A DNA stretch of 64,000 bases. Origin: SIG607 sp045605385. Lineage in GTDB: Bacteria; Bacillota; Clostridia; Oscillospirales; Acutalibacteraceae. Below, piece by piece: positions 51,229-59,648 of this stretch. The stretch spans positions 41,568 to 105,567 of the forward strand of contig JAZUPW010000005.1 in assembly GCA_045605385.1 (NCBI GenBank), read 5' to 3'. The notes under the pieces are model-generated. The model had not been told where the DNA came from. It saw only the letters and a program-made list of their open reading frames with translations, and searched no databases. The translations under genes and the position numbers were made by a program. Positions within the stretch are counted from its first letter, which is position 1, and every line of letters starts with the position of its first letter.

Positions 51229-51919
51229 TAAATATATTTCTTCACAAACATCATACAGTCGAAGTGAATGCAGAAAATTAATAACAACAGGCAGGGTAAG
51301 GGTTGAAGGCATTAATTGGGTTAATGCCGATACCAAGATTAATGCTGAATCGTCGTTGGTTTTAATTGACGGTAAGCCAATTGGCTTTAAAGAGTTTGTG
51401 TACTACTTATTAAATAAACCTTCGGACGTTTTATCGGCTACTAATGATAAATCTAAAAAAACCGTAATTGATATTTTAGGAGAAGAGACAAAACACCGTC
51501 AACTTTTTCCGGTTGGCAGATTAGATAAGGATACAACAGGTCTGTTACTGATAACTGATGACGGGGAAACTGCGCATAAAATAATTAGTCCAAAAAGTAA
51601 AATTGTCAAAAGTTATATTGCAACTCTTGACGGGACACCAACCGATGCAGATGTTAAAACCTTTTATGATGGTGTTGTACTTGCTGACGGCACTAAATGC
51701 GCGCCCGCTACTCTTGAAATTATTTCAGAAAATGTTGTTCGAGTTAAAATATGTGAAGGCAAGTATCACCAAATTAAAAGAATGTTTGGCGTTGTTGGTC
51801 TTGGGGTAGAAAAACTTCACCGCGAAAGCATTGGCAAAATGTATATTCCCGAAAATCTTGAGTATGGTGAGTATGTAGAAATATCATACTCTGACATAGA
51901 AAAATTGATATTTTGTTGA
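51209..51919 (+). CDS. RsuA/RluB-type rRNA pseudouridine synthase
   Basis: A 236-residue pseudouridine synthase. An S4 RNA-binding domain (RLDKYISSQTSYSRSECRKLI) precedes the catalytic domain, with the aspartate in GRLDKDTTGLLLITDDG and the EGKYHQIKRMF motif. RsuA acts on 16S rRNA position 516 and RluB/E act on 23S rRNA; the sequence alone does not settle which. The start is uncertain: ATG 51209 and ATG 51203 both lack a strong ribosome binding site and both lie inside the DUF4830-like gene, so reinitiation is likely. Confidence 0.88.
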   Translation: MKLIRLDKYISSQTSYSRSECRKLITTGRVRVEGINWVNADTKINAESSLVLIDGKPIGFKEFVYYLLNKPSDVLSATNDKSKKTVIDILGEETKHRQLFPVGRLDKDTTGLLLITDDGETAHKIISPKSKIVKSYIATLDGTPTDADVKTFYDGVVLADGTKCAPATLEIISENVVRVKICEGKYHQIKRMFGVVGLGVEKLHRESIGKMYIPENLEYGEYVEISYSDIEKLIFC

Positions 51920-52001
51920 TTTTTGGTAATCTGTTGTTGAAAATATATAAAATTTTTTATTTTCTTCAACTATTTTGCCTATAGTATTTGTAAAAGGTTT
52001 T

Positions 52002-52010
52002 TGATATAAT
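52002..52010 (+). promoter_or_regulatory. Extended -10 promoter of the ABC ATPase
   Basis: TGATATAAT is an extended -10 element (TGn plus TATAAT); no convincing -35 box lies at the normal distance. Confidence 0.5.
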
Positions 52011-52051
52011 ACTTTAGTAAAATACTTGCATAATATGTAGGAGGTTTAAAT

Positions 52052-53194
52052 ATGGCAAGTTTATCTCTTCGCAATGTGTACAAAAAGTATCCCGGCGGTG
52101 TTGTAGCTGTATCGGACTTCAACCTTGAAATTAAAGATAAGGAATTTATCATCCTTGTTGGACCTTCAGGTTGCGGTAAGTCTACAACTCTTAGAATGGT
52201 TGCAGGTCTTGAAGAAATTTCTGACGGTCAGATTTATATCGGTGACCGCGTAGTTAACGACGTTGCTCCTAAGGATAGAGATATAGCAATGGTTTTCCAG
52301 AACTATGCTCTTTATCCGCATATGACAGTTTTTGATAATATGGCTTTTGGTCTTAAACTTCGTAAGACTTCTAAAGATGAAATCAGACGCCGTGTTGAAG
52401 AAGCTGCAAGAATTCTTGATATCGAACATCTTCTTGAACGTAAACCAAAGGCTCTTTCTGGTGGTCAGAGACAGCGTGTTGCTTTAGGCCGTGCTATCGT
52501 TCGTGAACCTAAGGTATTCCTTCTTGACGAACCGCTTTCTAACTTGGATGCTAAACTTCGTGCACAGATGCGTACTGAAATTTCTAAGTTGCATCAAAGA
52601 CTTGGTACAACATTCATTTACGTTACCCACGACCAGACTGAAGCTATGACCATGGGTACCAGAATCGTTGTTATGAAGGGCGGTTTTATCCAGCAGGTTG
52701 ACACTCCTCAGAATCTTTATCTCTATCCTTGCAATCTCTTCGTTGCAGGCTTTATTGGTTCTCCTCAGATGAACTTTATCGAAAGCGTTATTCTTAAAGA
52801 AGGCAACGATTACTTTGTTGAATTCGGCTCTGAAGATACAAAGACAAGAGCAGGCGTTAAGTTCAAAATCAAGCTTCCCGAATCAAAGAATAAGGACAAC
52901 CGTCTTGAGGCTTATGTTGGTAAGGAAGTTATTATGGGTATTCGTCCTGAAGATGTTCACAATGAAGAAGATCTTCTTGCTGCAAATCCAGACGGTATTG
53001 TAGAAGCTGACGTTGAAGTTACCGAACTTATGGGTGCTGAAACTTACCTTTATATGGATTGCGAAGGTCAGCCTATAAATGCTCGCGTTTCGCCCACAAA
53101 TACTGCTCGTCCCGGTGACAGAATCAAGATTGCTCTTGAACCTGCTAAGATTCATCTCTTTGATAAAGACACCGAACTTACAATTACTAACTAA
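52052..53194 (+). CDS. Sugar ABC transporter ATP-binding protein (MsmX/UgpC type)
   Basis: A 380-residue ATPase of the MsmX/MalK/UgpC group, which energises several carbohydrate importers. Walker A GPSGCGKST, Q-loop, signature LSGGQRQRVALGRA, Walker B VFLLDEPLSNLDAKLR and the H-loop are all present, followed by C-terminal TOBE/OB domains (MGIRPEDVHN, RPGDRIKIAL). No permease or binding-protein genes are near, as is common for shared MsmX-type ATPases. GGAGG ribosome binding site; a terminator follows. Confidence 0.93.
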   Translation: MASLSLRNVYKKYPGGVVAVSDFNLEIKDKEFIILVGPSGCGKSTTLRMVAGLEEISDGQIYIGDRVVNDVAPKDRDIAMVFQNYALYPHMTVFDNMAFGLKLRKTSKDEIRRRVEEAARILDIEHLLERKPKALSGGQRQRVALGRAIVREPKVFLLDEPLSNLDAKLRAQMRTEISKLHQRLGTTFIYVTHDQTEAMTMGTRIVVMKGGFIQQVDTPQNLYLYPCNLFVAGFIGSPQMNFIESVILKEGNDYFVEFGSEDTKTRAGVKFKIKLPESKNKDNRLEAYVGKEVIMGIRPEDVHNEEDLLAANPDGIVEADVEVTELMGAETYLYMDCEGQPINARVSPTNTARPGDRIKIALEPAKIHLFDKDTELTITN

Positions 53195-53200
53195 TTATAG

Positions 53201-53238
53201 GAAAACCCTTTGCTTTGTCAAAGGGTTTTCTTTTTTTT
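53201..53238 (+). terminator. Terminator after the ABC ATPase gene
   Basis: GAAAACCCTTTG pairs with CAAAGGGTTTTC around CTTTGT, followed by a run of eight T. Confidence 0.9.
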
Positions 53239-53303
53239 TAAAAGGTGAATTGTTACTCTTTTTTTAAAATTGTAATAAATTTGTAACTTTTTTTATTTGG
53301 TAC

Positions 53304-53332
53304 TTGAATTATACAACGTTTTTGTGTACAAT
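53304..53332 (+). promoter_or_regulatory. Promoter of the PucR-type regulator
   Basis: TTGAAT (53304-53309) and TACAAT (53327-53332) are spaced by 17 bases. Confidence 0.55.
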
Positions 53333-53376
53333 GTATATGTAATATTATATATTATTATATAAAGGGAGTGTTTTTA

Positions 53377-54459
53377 TTGTCTAACCGTTTATTTCAAGGT
53401 GTAATTTCTCAGATGAAAGATTCTGTAGATGTTACTTTTGGTGTTCTTGATGCGAACTTAACAATTATAGCTTGTAGTGAGTTGGGGAAAATTGGTGAAG
53501 CGTTAAGTTTTACCGATGAGAATCTTTTTTCTACCGAGTGTATTAAGTTAGAGGGTTATACTTTAAAGAAGTTAGGCGCAGGTCACAGAAACGATTATAC
53601 ATTGTTTGTTGAGGGCGAAGATTTAATCTCTGAAAAGTATTGCAATATTTTAGCCGTTGCATTTTCTAATATTAAATTTTATTACGATGAAAAATATGAC
53701 AGAAGTAATTTTGTTAAGAATATAATTCTTGATAATATTTTACCGGGTGATATTTATCTTAAAGCAAGAGAACTGTATTTTGCGTCGGACGTTTTGCGTA
53801 CAGTTATTCTAATTCGTATAAGTGACGGTAATGATATTTCGGTATTTGATATTATTCAGAATTTATTCCCCGATAAGAATAAAGATTTTGTTATAAGCAT
53901 TAATGAAACCGATATTGCTTTAATTAAGGAAACAAAACCGGGTATTGATGATGATGATATTAGGCAACTTGCCACTACTATTGCCGATACTCTTTCAGGT
54001 GAATTTTATGCTCATACCAACATTGGTGTTGGAACTACTGTGGATAATCTTAAGGATTTAGCGCGTTCTTTCAAAGAAGCACAGGCAGCGTTAGAAGTTG
54101 GTAAAGTGTTCGACACCGATAAAACTATTGTTTGCTATAACAATTTGGGTATTGCAAGACTTATTTATCAGTTACCCACAACTCTTTGCGAAACGTTTTT
54201 AAGAGAGATATTTAAACGCGGTTCTATTGAGAGCCTTGACCAGGAAACTTTATTCACAATTCAAAAATTCTTTGAAAACAATCTTAACGTTTCCGAAACT
54301 TCAAGACGCTTGTTTGTACATCGAAATACGCTTGTATACAGACTTGAAAAAATTAAGAAGATAACCGGCCTTGATTTAAGAGAATTTGACCACGCTATTG
54401 TGTTTAAGATTGCTTTAATGGTAAATCGGTACCTTAAATCAAATCCGGTCAAATATTAA
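53377..54459 (+). CDS. PucR/CdaR-type transcriptional regulator
   Basis: A 360-residue regulator. The middle holds a GGDEF-like CdaR domain without catalytic residues, and the C-terminus is the PucR helix-turn-helix (LNVSETSRRLFVHRNTLVYRLEKIKKITG). Regulators of this type control sugar-acid or purine catabolism, often by sensing a metabolite with the middle domain. TTG 53377 is preferred because GGGAGTG lies eight bases upstream and covers the in-frame GTG at 53368. It is downstream of the sugar ABC ATPase and may regulate carbohydrate uptake. Confidence 0.85.
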   Translation: MSNRLFQGVISQMKDSVDVTFGVLDANLTIIACSELGKIGEALSFTDENLFSTECIKLEGYTLKKLGAGHRNDYTLFVEGEDLISEKYCNILAVAFSNIKFYYDEKYDRSNFVKNIILDNILPGDIYLKARELYFASDVLRTVILIRISDGNDISVFDIIQNLFPDKNKDFVISINETDIALIKETKPGIDDDDIRQLATTIADTLSGEFYAHTNIGVGTTVDNLKDLARSFKEAQAALEVGKVFDTDKTIVCYNNLGIARLIYQLPTTLCETFLREIFKRGSIESLDQETLFTIQKFFENNLNVSETSRRLFVHRNTLVYRLEKIKKITGLDLREFDHAIVFKIALMVNRYLKSNPVKY

Positions 54460-54472
54460 GAAATGAGTGATA

Positions 54473-55195
54473 ATGTTGTCAGAAGAGCAAATAGCCTCTG
54501 TTAAACCTCCTGTTATTGAGTTTAAAGGTGTTTCTAAAACATATCAGACAGGAACTAAGGCACTTAGTGATGTAAATATTTCTATTGATAACGGCGAATT
54601 TGTATTTGTTGTTGGTTCCTCGGGTGCCGGTAAAAGTACTTTTATGAAACTTATAATGCGTGAAGAAAAACCAAACGCAGGTGAAATTCACGTTAATGGT
54701 TTTAACTTAACAAAAATGGCTCACAAGCAAGTCCCTATGCTTCGTAGAACTATGGGAATTGTTTTTCAGGATTTCAGACTTATTCCTAATATGACGGTGT
54801 TTGACAACGTTGCGTTTGCTATGCACGTTACCGGCGCTGAACCTAAGGATATTCGTATTCAGGTTGCTAAGGCATTGAGTATGGTGGGACTTGGTGATAA
54901 AGCCCGTTCAATGCCTAATCAACTTTCGGGCGGTGAACAGCAGCGTGTAGGTTTGGCAAGAGCGCTTGTTAATTCTCCAAGCCTTATTATCGCGGACGAG
55001 CCTACGGGTAACGTAGACCCTAATATGTCTTACGAAATCGTAAATATGCTTACAGAAATTAATCGTAGAGGTACAACCGTTTTAATGGTAACTCACGACC
55101 ATAACTTGGTTAGAGATTTTGGACACCGTGTAATTATGTTAGACGGCGGTAAGGTTGTTGCCGACAATTCGGGAGGTAGAATTAATGAAAATTAA
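54473..55195 (+). CDS. ftsE: Cell division ATP-binding protein FtsE
   Basis: ATPase of the FtsEX complex that links the divisome to a peptidoglycan hydrolase; 240 residues from ATG 54473 (the exact start is uncertain). Walker A GSSGAGKST, signature LSGGEQQRVGLARAL and Walker B LIIADEPTGNVDP are intact. The 3' end overlaps ftsX by 11 bases. ftsE, ftsX and the coiled-coil M23 hydrolase form one transcription unit. Confidence 0.93.
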   Translation: MLSEEQIASVKPPVIEFKGVSKTYQTGTKALSDVNISIDNGEFVFVVGSSGAGKSTFMKLIMREEKPNAGEIHVNGFNLTKMAHKQVPMLRRTMGIVFQDFRLIPNMTVFDNVAFAMHVTGAEPKDIRIQVAKALSMVGLGDKARSMPNQLSGGEQQRVGLARALVNSPSLIIADEPTGNVDPNMSYEIVNMLTEINRRGTTVLMVTHDHNLVRDFGHRVIMLDGGKVVADNSGGRINEN

Positions 55196-56192
55196 TAGTT
55201 TTAACTACCTCACAAAAGAAGGCATTAAAAATGTATGGGTAAACCGCCTGATGACATTGTCTTCAATTGGTGTTCTTGTTGCATGTATGGTTCTTATCGG
55301 ACTTGCTTTAATGCTTTCTTTAAATGTTTCTAAAATTATAGGAAATCTTGAACAGCAAAACGTTGTTATGGCGTACCTTGATGACTATAATGCCGCTTTG
55401 TATGATGAAGACCGTAAGGTTCCTGAAGGTGCCGAAGTTGATGATAACGGTATTGCTTATGAATCTTATTTGATTCATAATGAAGAAGAGGCACTTGCTG
55501 TACGCGATAAAATTGCTGCAATTGATAATATTGCTTCTGCAGAGTATATCAGTAAAGATAAAGCTCTTGAAGATATTAAAGCAACTCTTTTAGAGGGCGA
55601 AGAGCAATACTTCACTTTTCTTGAAGAAGAAAACGGAAATCCGCTTTCTGATGCAGTTAAGATAACAATGGTCGACTTATCAACTTTTAAAGAAACCGTT
55701 GATGCAATTTCTGCAGTTAAAGGTGTTGAATCTATTCAATCGCAAAACGATCTTGCAGAAAAAATTTCTTCTATTAAAAGCGGTGTATTTATTGCGGGAA
55801 TTGCAATTATTTCAATTCTTTTAATTATTTCGTTGGTTATTGTTTCAAATACTATAAGAGTAACTATGTATAACCGTAAACTCGAAATTGGTATTATGAA
55901 AGCGGTTGGTGCAACCGATGCTTTTATAAGATTGCCATTTGTTGTTGAAGGCATAACTATAGGTGTTATTTCTGCAATTCTTGCCGAAGGAATTCTTTAT
56001 TGTTGTTACCGTGTGGCAACCGAAGCAATTCTTTCTAATATAGGTGCTACTGCCATTATTAGTTTTTCTTCCAAGGCACTTATGTTATTTGGTGTATTTA
56101 TGGCTATAGGTGTTCTTGCCGGTTCTATTGGCAGTATTATTATGATAGGAAAATATTTACGCCGTGAGGGTAGTGAATTTTCTGCAATATAA
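55185..56192 (+). CDS. ftsX: Cell division membrane protein FtsX
   Basis: A 335-residue membrane protein with four predicted helices, one near residues 27-49 and three in the C-terminal third, with a large extracellular domain between them, the FtsX topology. It carries the signal of FtsE through the membrane to the hydrolase. ATG 55185 follows GGGAGGTAGAATTA inside the end of ftsE. Confidence 0.93.
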   Translation: MKINSFNYLTKEGIKNVWVNRLMTLSSIGVLVACMVLIGLALMLSLNVSKIIGNLEQQNVVMAYLDDYNAALYDEDRKVPEGAEVDDNGIAYESYLIHNEEEALAVRDKIAAIDNIASAEYISKDKALEDIKATLLEGEEQYFTFLEEENGNPLSDAVKITMVDLSTFKETVDAISAVKGVESIQSQNDLAEKISSIKSGVFIAGIAIISILLIISLVIVSNTIRVTMYNRKLEIGIMKAVGATDAFIRLPFVVEGITIGVISAILAEGILYCCYRVATEAILSNIGATAIISFSSKALMLFGVFMAIGVLAGSIGSIIMIGKYLRREGSEFSAI

Positions 56193-56201
56193 GGAGATTT
56201 T

Positions 56202-57377
56202 ATGAAGTTAAAACATTTACTGAAGGTAGCTGCTATAATGCTTTGCGTTGCGCTTACAGTTTCGGTAATTCCGACTAATTATGATGTTAGTGCTGCTACT
56301 TTAAGCGAACTAAGAGAGCAACAAAAACAAGCTCAAAACAGTCTTAATGATTTAAAGAATCGTAAGGCTGAACAAAGTAAAATTAAAGATGGGCTTGATA
56401 AGCAAATAAGGGCTACTCAGGCAATTATTTTTGAATTTAACAGTAAAATATCAAATTTGAATTCACAAATTAGTAAAAAGCAGGATGAAATAGATACAAT
56501 GAATGAAAAAATTGCTGATGATAAGCAGCAATTTAAAAAGAGAATCCGTTCAATCTATATGAGTAATACTAAAAGTAACGTTCAAATTTTGCTTGGCGCC
56601 GAAAACTTTTCCGATTATCTGGTTTTGGCGCAAATGGCAAAAAGTGTGTCTGCACACGATAAAGCGTTGATTGATAATATTTCTTCCACTATTAATGAGA
56701 TTGAAAAGGAACAAGCTGAAATTCAGGTTCTTTTAGATGAACAAAAAGCGGCAAAAGCCGAAGTGGACAAGGAAAAAGCGGCACTTGATAAACAGGTTGC
56801 CGAGGTTCAGGGTTTAATTAATAAAATTGACCGTGATATTGCTGCTGATAACGCTGCTCTTAAGAAAATTTCAGACGATATTGATAGAATGACTGCACCG
56901 TCTGTTGGCGGCGGCGGTATTGCTTCAAGTAACGGTATTTTAAAATGGCCTTCAAAATCGTTTTTCTATGTTATTGCGGGTTTTAACAGTGGTGACTCCG
57001 TTCATAACGGTAACCATAAAGGTATTGATATAGCGGGTGGTGGGATTTACGGTACACCAATTATAGCAGCTGCTTCTGGCACCGTTTACAGCGCTTGTAG
57101 TTCTTGCGGTCACGACTATGGTAAATCAGGATCCTGCGGTTGTGGCGGCGGTTACGGAAACTATATTGCTATAGACCACGGAAAATATAACGGACATTCG
57201 TATAAAACGCTTTATGCTCATATGTCACGAACTGCTGTTAGTGTTGGGCAAACGGTAGAGCAGGGTCAAATTATTGGCTATGTTGGTACAACAGGTTGGT
57301 CAACCGGTCCGCATATACACTTTGAAACTATTTATGACGGTGTAAAGGTGAATCCTAAAAGATTCTTCAATTATTAA
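56202..57377 (+). CDS. Coiled-coil M23 murein hydrolase (PcsB/CwlO-EnvC type)
   Basis: A 391-residue secreted protein activated by FtsEX. A signal peptide ending near VSAA is followed by a long coiled coil (about residues 30-235), a glycine linker and a LytM/M23 domain with HKGIDIAGG, TLYAHMS and GPHIHFE carrying all zinc ligands. The M23 domain contains an unusual insertion, ACSSCGHDYGKSGSCGCGGG, with four cysteines that may form disulfides or bind metal. It is nine bases after ftsX, consistent with a dedicated FtsEX partner. Confidence 0.9.
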   Translation: MKLKHLLKVAAIMLCVALTVSVIPTNYDVSAATLSELREQQKQAQNSLNDLKNRKAEQSKIKDGLDKQIRATQAIIFEFNSKISNLNSQISKKQDEIDTMNEKIADDKQQFKKRIRSIYMSNTKSNVQILLGAENFSDYLVLAQMAKSVSAHDKALIDNISSTINEIEKEQAEIQVLLDEQKAAKAEVDKEKAALDKQVAEVQGLINKIDRDIAADNAALKKISDDIDRMTAPSVGGGGIASSNGILKWPSKSFFYVIAGFNSGDSVHNGNHKGIDIAGGGIYGTPIIAAASGTVYSACSSCGHDYGKSGSCGCGGGYGNYIAIDHGKYNGHSYKTLYAHMSRTAVSVGQTVEQGQIIGYVGTTGWSTGPHIHFETIYDGVKVNPKRFFNY

Positions 57378-57379
57378 TT

Positions 57380-58453
57380 ATGATATTTGATATTTACGGA
57401 AAGTGTAATAAATTTTTCAGGATTGTTTTCATATTTTTTGCATTTGCAGTTTGTTCTCTAATATTCTATATGTCGGCGCAAACTGCAAGTGTTTCTTCGA
57501 AAACAAGTGGAGAACTTATTTTTAAGTTCTCCAAACTTTTTGTACAACAATTTGAAGAATTAGATGCATCTTCTAAAGTTGCATTTGTTGAAGCAATGCA
57601 GTTTATTGTTCGTAAATCTGCTCATTTTTTAATTTATGCTTTCTTAGGATTTAATGTAGCAGGTGCTTTTTCTACTTTTAAAATTCAATTCAACGGTTTA
57701 TTTATTTCTTCGCTTGTTTTTAGTCTTGTTTATGCTATTAGCGATGAAGTTCATCAATTGTTTGTTAAAGGCAGAAGTTGTGAAGTAAGAGACGTATTAA
57801 TTGATTTGTTTGGTGCATTGGCAGGAATATGCTTATTTTTATTAATAGCAACTCTTATATTAAAGAAAAAATATACTGATTCAAATTCAGTACGGGAGAA
57901 AAATATGCGTAAAAAGAAATTAATTTTACAAAATAAATTGCTTGAAGAAAAACTTAATCAAGCGAATTCTGTTATTAATTCTTTAAACGATGAAATCAGC
58001 ATTTTAAAAGATAAAATTAATGTGTTGTCTGTAAAATCTGAAGTTTTAGAAAACTTAGCAGATAATGAAGAAAAAGAGTCTTCAACTGTAATGTCTTGTG
58101 AAGATATTGTTACCGATTCTGCTAATGAAACAGTTCCCGTAAATGCTTTGGATTTTAATACGAAAATTGTTGATATTGTACCTGATTGTGGTGTTGAAAA
58201 CGAAGATTACGCTGTTTCTTGTGTGGCGAAAGTTATTCTTGAGTGTACTAAAGCAGAACTTTGCGTTTCTTCTTCAAATTCTACCTCTGCGGTTGATGAC
58301 AAAAACGTAATATTAGGCGAAGCCGAAAGTACAAAAATGCGTTTGTACGAAATTTTAAACAATAATAACGGCAATGCTGATATTAAACAGCAATTAGATA
58401 CCGAAGTAAACAGTTACGTTGAAAAAGTTAAAAACATTTTAATTAAATATTAA
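57380..58453 (+). CDS. VanZ-like membrane protein with a coiled-coil C-terminus
   Basis: A 357-residue protein. Residues 1 to about 155 are a VanZ-like four-helix membrane domain (YMSAQTASVSS, VRKSAHFLIYAFLG, SDEVHQLFVKGRSCEVRDVLIDLFGA). After it comes a basic stretch and a coiled coil (about residues 180-230), then an acidic, low-complexity region. An in-frame ATG at 57905 has GGGAG upstream, so the cytoplasmic half could also be made alone. It begins two bases after the hydrolase and 65 bases before sigG. Confidence 0.82.
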   Translation: MIFDIYGKCNKFFRIVFIFFAFAVCSLIFYMSAQTASVSSKTSGELIFKFSKLFVQQFEELDASSKVAFVEAMQFIVRKSAHFLIYAFLGFNVAGAFSTFKIQFNGLFISSLVFSLVYAISDEVHQLFVKGRSCEVRDVLIDLFGALAGICLFLLIATLILKKKYTDSNSVREKNMRKKKLILQNKLLEEKLNQANSVINSLNDEISILKDKINVLSVKSEVLENLADNEEKESSTVMSCEDIVTDSANETVPVNALDFNTKIVDIVPDCGVENEDYAVSCVAKVILECTKAELCVSSSNSTSAVDDKNVILGEAESTKMRLYEILNNNNGNADIKQQLDTEVNSYVEKVKNILIKY

Positions 58454-58470
58454 TTTGCAAGTTTAGTTTT

Positions 58471-58515
58471 CAGACATCTGGCAATAATTCTATTAAGAAT
58501 TATTGGAGGTGTCTG
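58471..58515 (+). promoter_or_regulatory. Hairpin burying the sigG ribosome binding site
   Basis: CAGACATCT (58471-58479) pairs with the reverse segment 58507-58515, and CAATAATTC pairs with GAATTATTG around TATTAA, interrupted by one small internal loop. The GGAGGTG at 58505-58511 lies in the 3' arm. A leader hairpin limiting translation is also reported for Bacillus subtilis sigG. Confidence 0.72.
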
Positions 58516-58517
58516 TT

Positions 58518-59285
58518 ATTTTTAATACAAAAGTTCAGATCTGCGGGGTTGATACTTCACAGATAAAGGTTTTAAAAGAAAAAGAAAAAACTGAATTGCT
58601 CAAAAAAATAAGGCAAGGTGAAAAAGGAGCAAGAGATGAACTGATTAACGGGAATCTGCGCTTAGTATTAAGCGTAATTCAACGGTTTTCTAATCGCGGA
58701 GAGAATATGGATGATTTGTTTCAGGTTGGTTGTATTGGACTTATGAAGGCAATTGATAATTTTGATGTAACGCAGAACGTTCGCTTTTCTACCTATGCAG
58801 TTCCAATGATTATTGGTGAAATCAGAAGATATTTGCGAGATAATAATTCCATAAGAGTAAGCCGTTCTATAAAAGACACCGCCTATAAGGCTATGAAGGC
58901 AAAGGAAGAACTGATTAATAAGTATCAAAAAGAACCGACAATATGCGAAATTGCCAAAGCAATTGATATGCCTGAAACAGAAGTGGTTATTGCACTTGAA
59001 AGTATAGTTGACCCGTTATCGCTTTACGAACCCGTTTTTTCCGATGGCGGTGATATGGTATATGTACTCGACCAGATAGGAGATGACGCTTCGGCTGACA
59101 GTTGGTTGGATGAAATTTCTATTAAAGAAGCAATTGCAAAACTTGATGAACGCGAAAAGAAAATTTTAACTTTGCGTTTTATGGCAGGAATGACACAAAC
59201 CGAAGTTTCAAATGAAATAGGAATTTCTCAAGCACAGGTATCAAGACTTGAAAAATGTGCAATTGAAAAAATCCACCGTTCTTAG
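58518..59285 (+). CDS. sigG: Sporulation sigma factor G
   Basis: Late forespore sigma factor; 255 residues from ATT 58518. The N-terminal NTKVQICGVDTSQ is the SigG signature (KVEICGVDTSK in Bacillus), and sigma regions 2 to 4 are intact (NLRLVLSVIQRFSNRG, DLFQVGCIGLMKAIDNFD, RFMAGMTQTEVSNEIGISQAQVSR). The ATT has GGAGGTG six bases upstream and gives a start matching other SigG proteins. TTG 58503 overlaps the ribosome binding site, and no ATG or GTG is suitably placed. The ribosome binding site is sequestered by the upstream hairpin. Confidence 0.88.
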   Translation: MFNTKVQICGVDTSQIKVLKEKEKTELLKKIRQGEKGARDELINGNLRLVLSVIQRFSNRGENMDDLFQVGCIGLMKAIDNFDVTQNVRFSTYAVPMIIGEIRRYLRDNNSIRVSRSIKDTAYKAMKAKEELINKYQKEPTICEIAKAIDMPETEVVIALESIVDPLSLYEPVFSDGGDMVYVLDQIGDDASADSWLDEISIKEAIAKLDEREKKILTLRFMAGMTQTEVSNEIGISQAQVSRLEKCAIEKIHRS

Positions 59286-59300
59286 TATTTTTTATTATTT

Positions 59301-59331
59301 CACCTCATAATTTTTTATGAGGTGTTTTTTT
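59301..59331 (+). promoter_or_regulatory. sigG terminator that also buries the ymxH ribosome binding site
   Basis: CACCTCATA (59301-59309) pairs with TATGAGGTG (59316-59324), followed by seven T and the ymxH ATG at 59332. GAGGTG is the ymxH ribosome binding site, seven bases before the start. Confidence 0.75.
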
Positions 59332-59601
59332 ATGATTTGCAATATTCTTGATTTAAAAAATAAGCAGGTTGTCAGTGTAGAAACAGGCACGGTTTTAGGT
59401 TTTATTAACGATATTGAAATTGAAACCGAAACTGGTGAAGTTGCAAACGTTGTTATATACGGAAAGCCAAAATATTTGGGATTCGTTGGTAAAGAAGATG
59501 ACATTGTATTGCCTTGGAAGAATATTCAGGTAATAGGCGAAGAAACAATTCTTATAAACGGACCCGTTCAGTTTAAAAATAATTTACGGAAAAATTTTTA
59601 A
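59332..59601 (+). CDS. ymxH: YlmC/YmxH-family sporulation protein (PRC-barrel)
   Basis: An 89-residue PRC-barrel protein of the YlmC/YmxH family, expressed during sporulation in Bacillus. Family features are LDLKNKQVVSVETGTVLGFI and a C-terminal IVLPWKNIQVIGEETILI. It lies between sigG and spoIVB. The function is unclear. Confidence 0.88.
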   Translation: MICNILDLKNKQVVSVETGTVLGFINDIEIETETGEVANVVIYGKPKYLGFVGKEDDIVLPWKNIQVIGEETILINGPVQFKNNLRKNF

Positions 59602-59615
59602 TCTTTAAATTTACT

Positions 59616-59643
59616 TCACCAAGGGCAGAATAGTTTTTGGTGA
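59616..59643 (+). promoter_or_regulatory. Hairpin burying the spoIVB ribosome binding site
   Basis: TCACCAA (59616-59622) pairs with TTGGTGA (59637-59643). GGTGA is the spoIVB ribosome binding site, five bases before the ATG at 59649. Confidence 0.6.
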
Positions 59644-59648
59644 TATTA

